Of a DNA stretch of 6,193 nucleotides, positions 5,406-6,193 are shown one piece after another (position 1 is the stretch's first letter; the number at the start of each line of letters is the position of its first letter). Both the position numbers and the translations under genes were made by a program. The DNA lies in the NCBI GenBank assembly GCA_026983685.1, contig JALSTO010000333.1:1-6193 (forward strand). The letters are read 5' to 3'. The notes below the pieces were generated by a model. It was not told the DNA's origin. It saw nothing but the letters and a program-made list of their open reading frames with translations, and ran no database searches. This DNA is from Aquificaceae bacterium (GTDB taxonomy: Bacteria > Aquificota > Aquificia > Aquificales > Aquificaceae).

Positions 5406-6193
5406 AGGGAGCAAAGCTCATAGGAAGCCTGAAGTATAAAAACCTGAGATATACCAAGAACCACCCCCTCAGAATACCGAGGGTGTCTCTCCTTTTAGAG
5501 TTCCTTGAGGCAATGGGGCTGATAGAGGAGGAAGAGAAGGTGGAGGGAAGGGAGGCAAGCATGGAGGAGCTCCTCCTCTTCCACGACAGAGAGTACATAG
5601 AGACCCTGATAGAGGCGGACAGATGCCAGTGCGTTCCCAAGGGAGCGAGGGAGAGATTCAATATAGGAAGCTACGAAAACCCGGTTTCTCCAGCCATGTA
5701 CAGGGGCTCATCCCTTGCGACCGGCTCCTCCGTTCAGGCGGTTGAGCTCTTCCTTGCAGGTTATTCAGCTTTCAATCCCGCGGGAGGCATGCACCATGCC
5801 TTCAGGAACAGAGCCAACGGCTTCTGCTTTATAAACGATCCCGTTATAGCCATTGAGTCTCTGAGAAAAAGGGGTTTGAGGAAGGTTCTTTACATAGACC
5901 TTGATGCTCACCACTGCGATGGGGTTCAGAGCGCTTACTACGAAAGTGACGAAGTCTATGTTCTGTCAATCCACCAGTCTCCCGATTACGCCTTCCCCTT
6001 CAAGAGGGGCTTCCTTGAGGAGAGGGGGAAGGGAAGGGGAAAGGGCTTCAATCTCAACATACCCCTCCCCAAGGGCATAAACGACAACGAGTTCCTCTTT
6101 GCGCTTGAAAGGAGCCTCGCCTACATCAAGGAGATCTTTGACCCCGATGTCTATGTCCTCCAGCTGGGAACCGATCCCCTCCTTGAGGACCCT
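5402..6193 (+). CDS. acuC: AcuC / HDLP-type histone-deacetylase-family enzyme (3' end outside window)
   Basis: Zinc-dependent deacetylase of the arginase/HDAC fold, cytoplasmic; AcuC in Bacillus deacetylates acetyl-CoA synthetase, while the true substrate in Aquificales is not established. The 264 codons in the window have no stop and run off the edge. The active site is complete as far as visible: H131-H132 in GGMHHA, D166 and zinc ligands D168 and H170 in DLDAHHCDG with D173, and zinc ligand D258 in GTDPLLEDP. F141 and F198 would line the substrate tunnel. These numbers coincide with those I recall for Aquifex aeolicus HDLP (about 375 aa), which confirms the start at 5402. Catalytic Tyr (297 in HDLP) would lie beyond the window. 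Cys172 replaces the Gly usual in eukaryotic HDACs, which HDLP also does. The gene overlaps the CBS gene by ATGA (5402-5405); AAGGA at 5388-5392, 9 nt upstream, may serve as a ribosome binding site. Coupling to a CBS protein parallels Bacillus acuB-acuC. Confidence 0.92.
   Translation, partial: MKGAKLIGSLKYKNLRYTKNHPLRIPRVSLLLEFLEAMGLIEEEEKVEGREASMEELLLFHDREYIETLIEADRCQCVPKGARERFNIGSYENPVSPAMYRGSSLATGSSVQAVELFLAGYSAFNPAGGMHHAFRNRANGFCFINDPVIAIESLRKRGLRKVLYIDLDAHHCDGVQSAYYESDEVYVLSIHQSPDYAFPFKRGFLEERGKGRGKGFNLNIPLPKGINDNEFLFALERSLAYIKEIFDPDVYVLQLGTDPLLEDP

Noticed and set aside
5386..5661. Leftward 91-aa frame across the CBS/acuC junction
   Set aside because: Antisense to the acuC N-terminus, whose start is fixed by residue numbering matching HDLP.

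Overview
The window looks like chromosomal DNA from a thermophilic bacterium of the Aquificaceae (Aquifex, Hydrogenobacter, Thermocrinis, Hydrogenivirga and relatives). The strongest evidence is the last gene. It is an AcuC/histone-deacetylase-like protein whose catalytic residues fall on the same numbers as those I recall for the Aquifex aeolicus HDLP (His131, His132, Asp166, Asp168, His170, Asp258). The heavy use of ATA (Ile) and AGG/AGA (Arg) codons and a DapL lysine route fit this. The exact genus cannot be read from the sequence.

Left part (1-2409): a DmsC-type membrane anchor of a molybdopterin oxidoreductase is read rightward; its partner subunits would lie left of the window. Its 3' end overlaps by 10 bp with the 3' end of a leftward pabB (aminodeoxychorismate synthase component I). 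pabB is divergent from a small rightward cupin gene. Only 18 bp separate their start codons, and neither has a Shine-Dalgarno sequence. A consensus TATAAT placed 7 bp before the cupin ATG suggests leaderless transcription.

Middle part (2410-2958): 549 bp without a gene. It ends in a one-spacer CRISPR: two copies of a repeat, 74 bp apart, sharing 30 identical bases. The first is a full repeat ending ATTGCGAC; the second has lost that end, as expected of the leader-distal terminal repeat. Upstream are a leader-like stretch with an extended -10 box, a 12-bp motif duplicated 236 bp apart, and a perfect 7-bp hairpin. No cas gene is present. Only 46 bp past the terminal repeat is a strong extended -10 promoter followed by a dyad at the expected transcription start.

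Right part (2959-6193): a tightly coupled operon of three genes, each junction an ATGA overlap: dapL (LL-diaminopimelate aminotransferase), a 427-aa cytoplasmic protein with a CBS pair, a probable degenerate GGDEF-like domain and a C-terminal Cache-like domain, and acuC (cut by the window end). A CBS protein coupled to acuC recalls Bacillus AcuB-AcuC, so the middle gene may sense a ligand and tune deacetylation. This is inference. The most notable points are the solitary CRISPR with leader relics beside the dapL promoter, and the unusual CBS/Cache protein.
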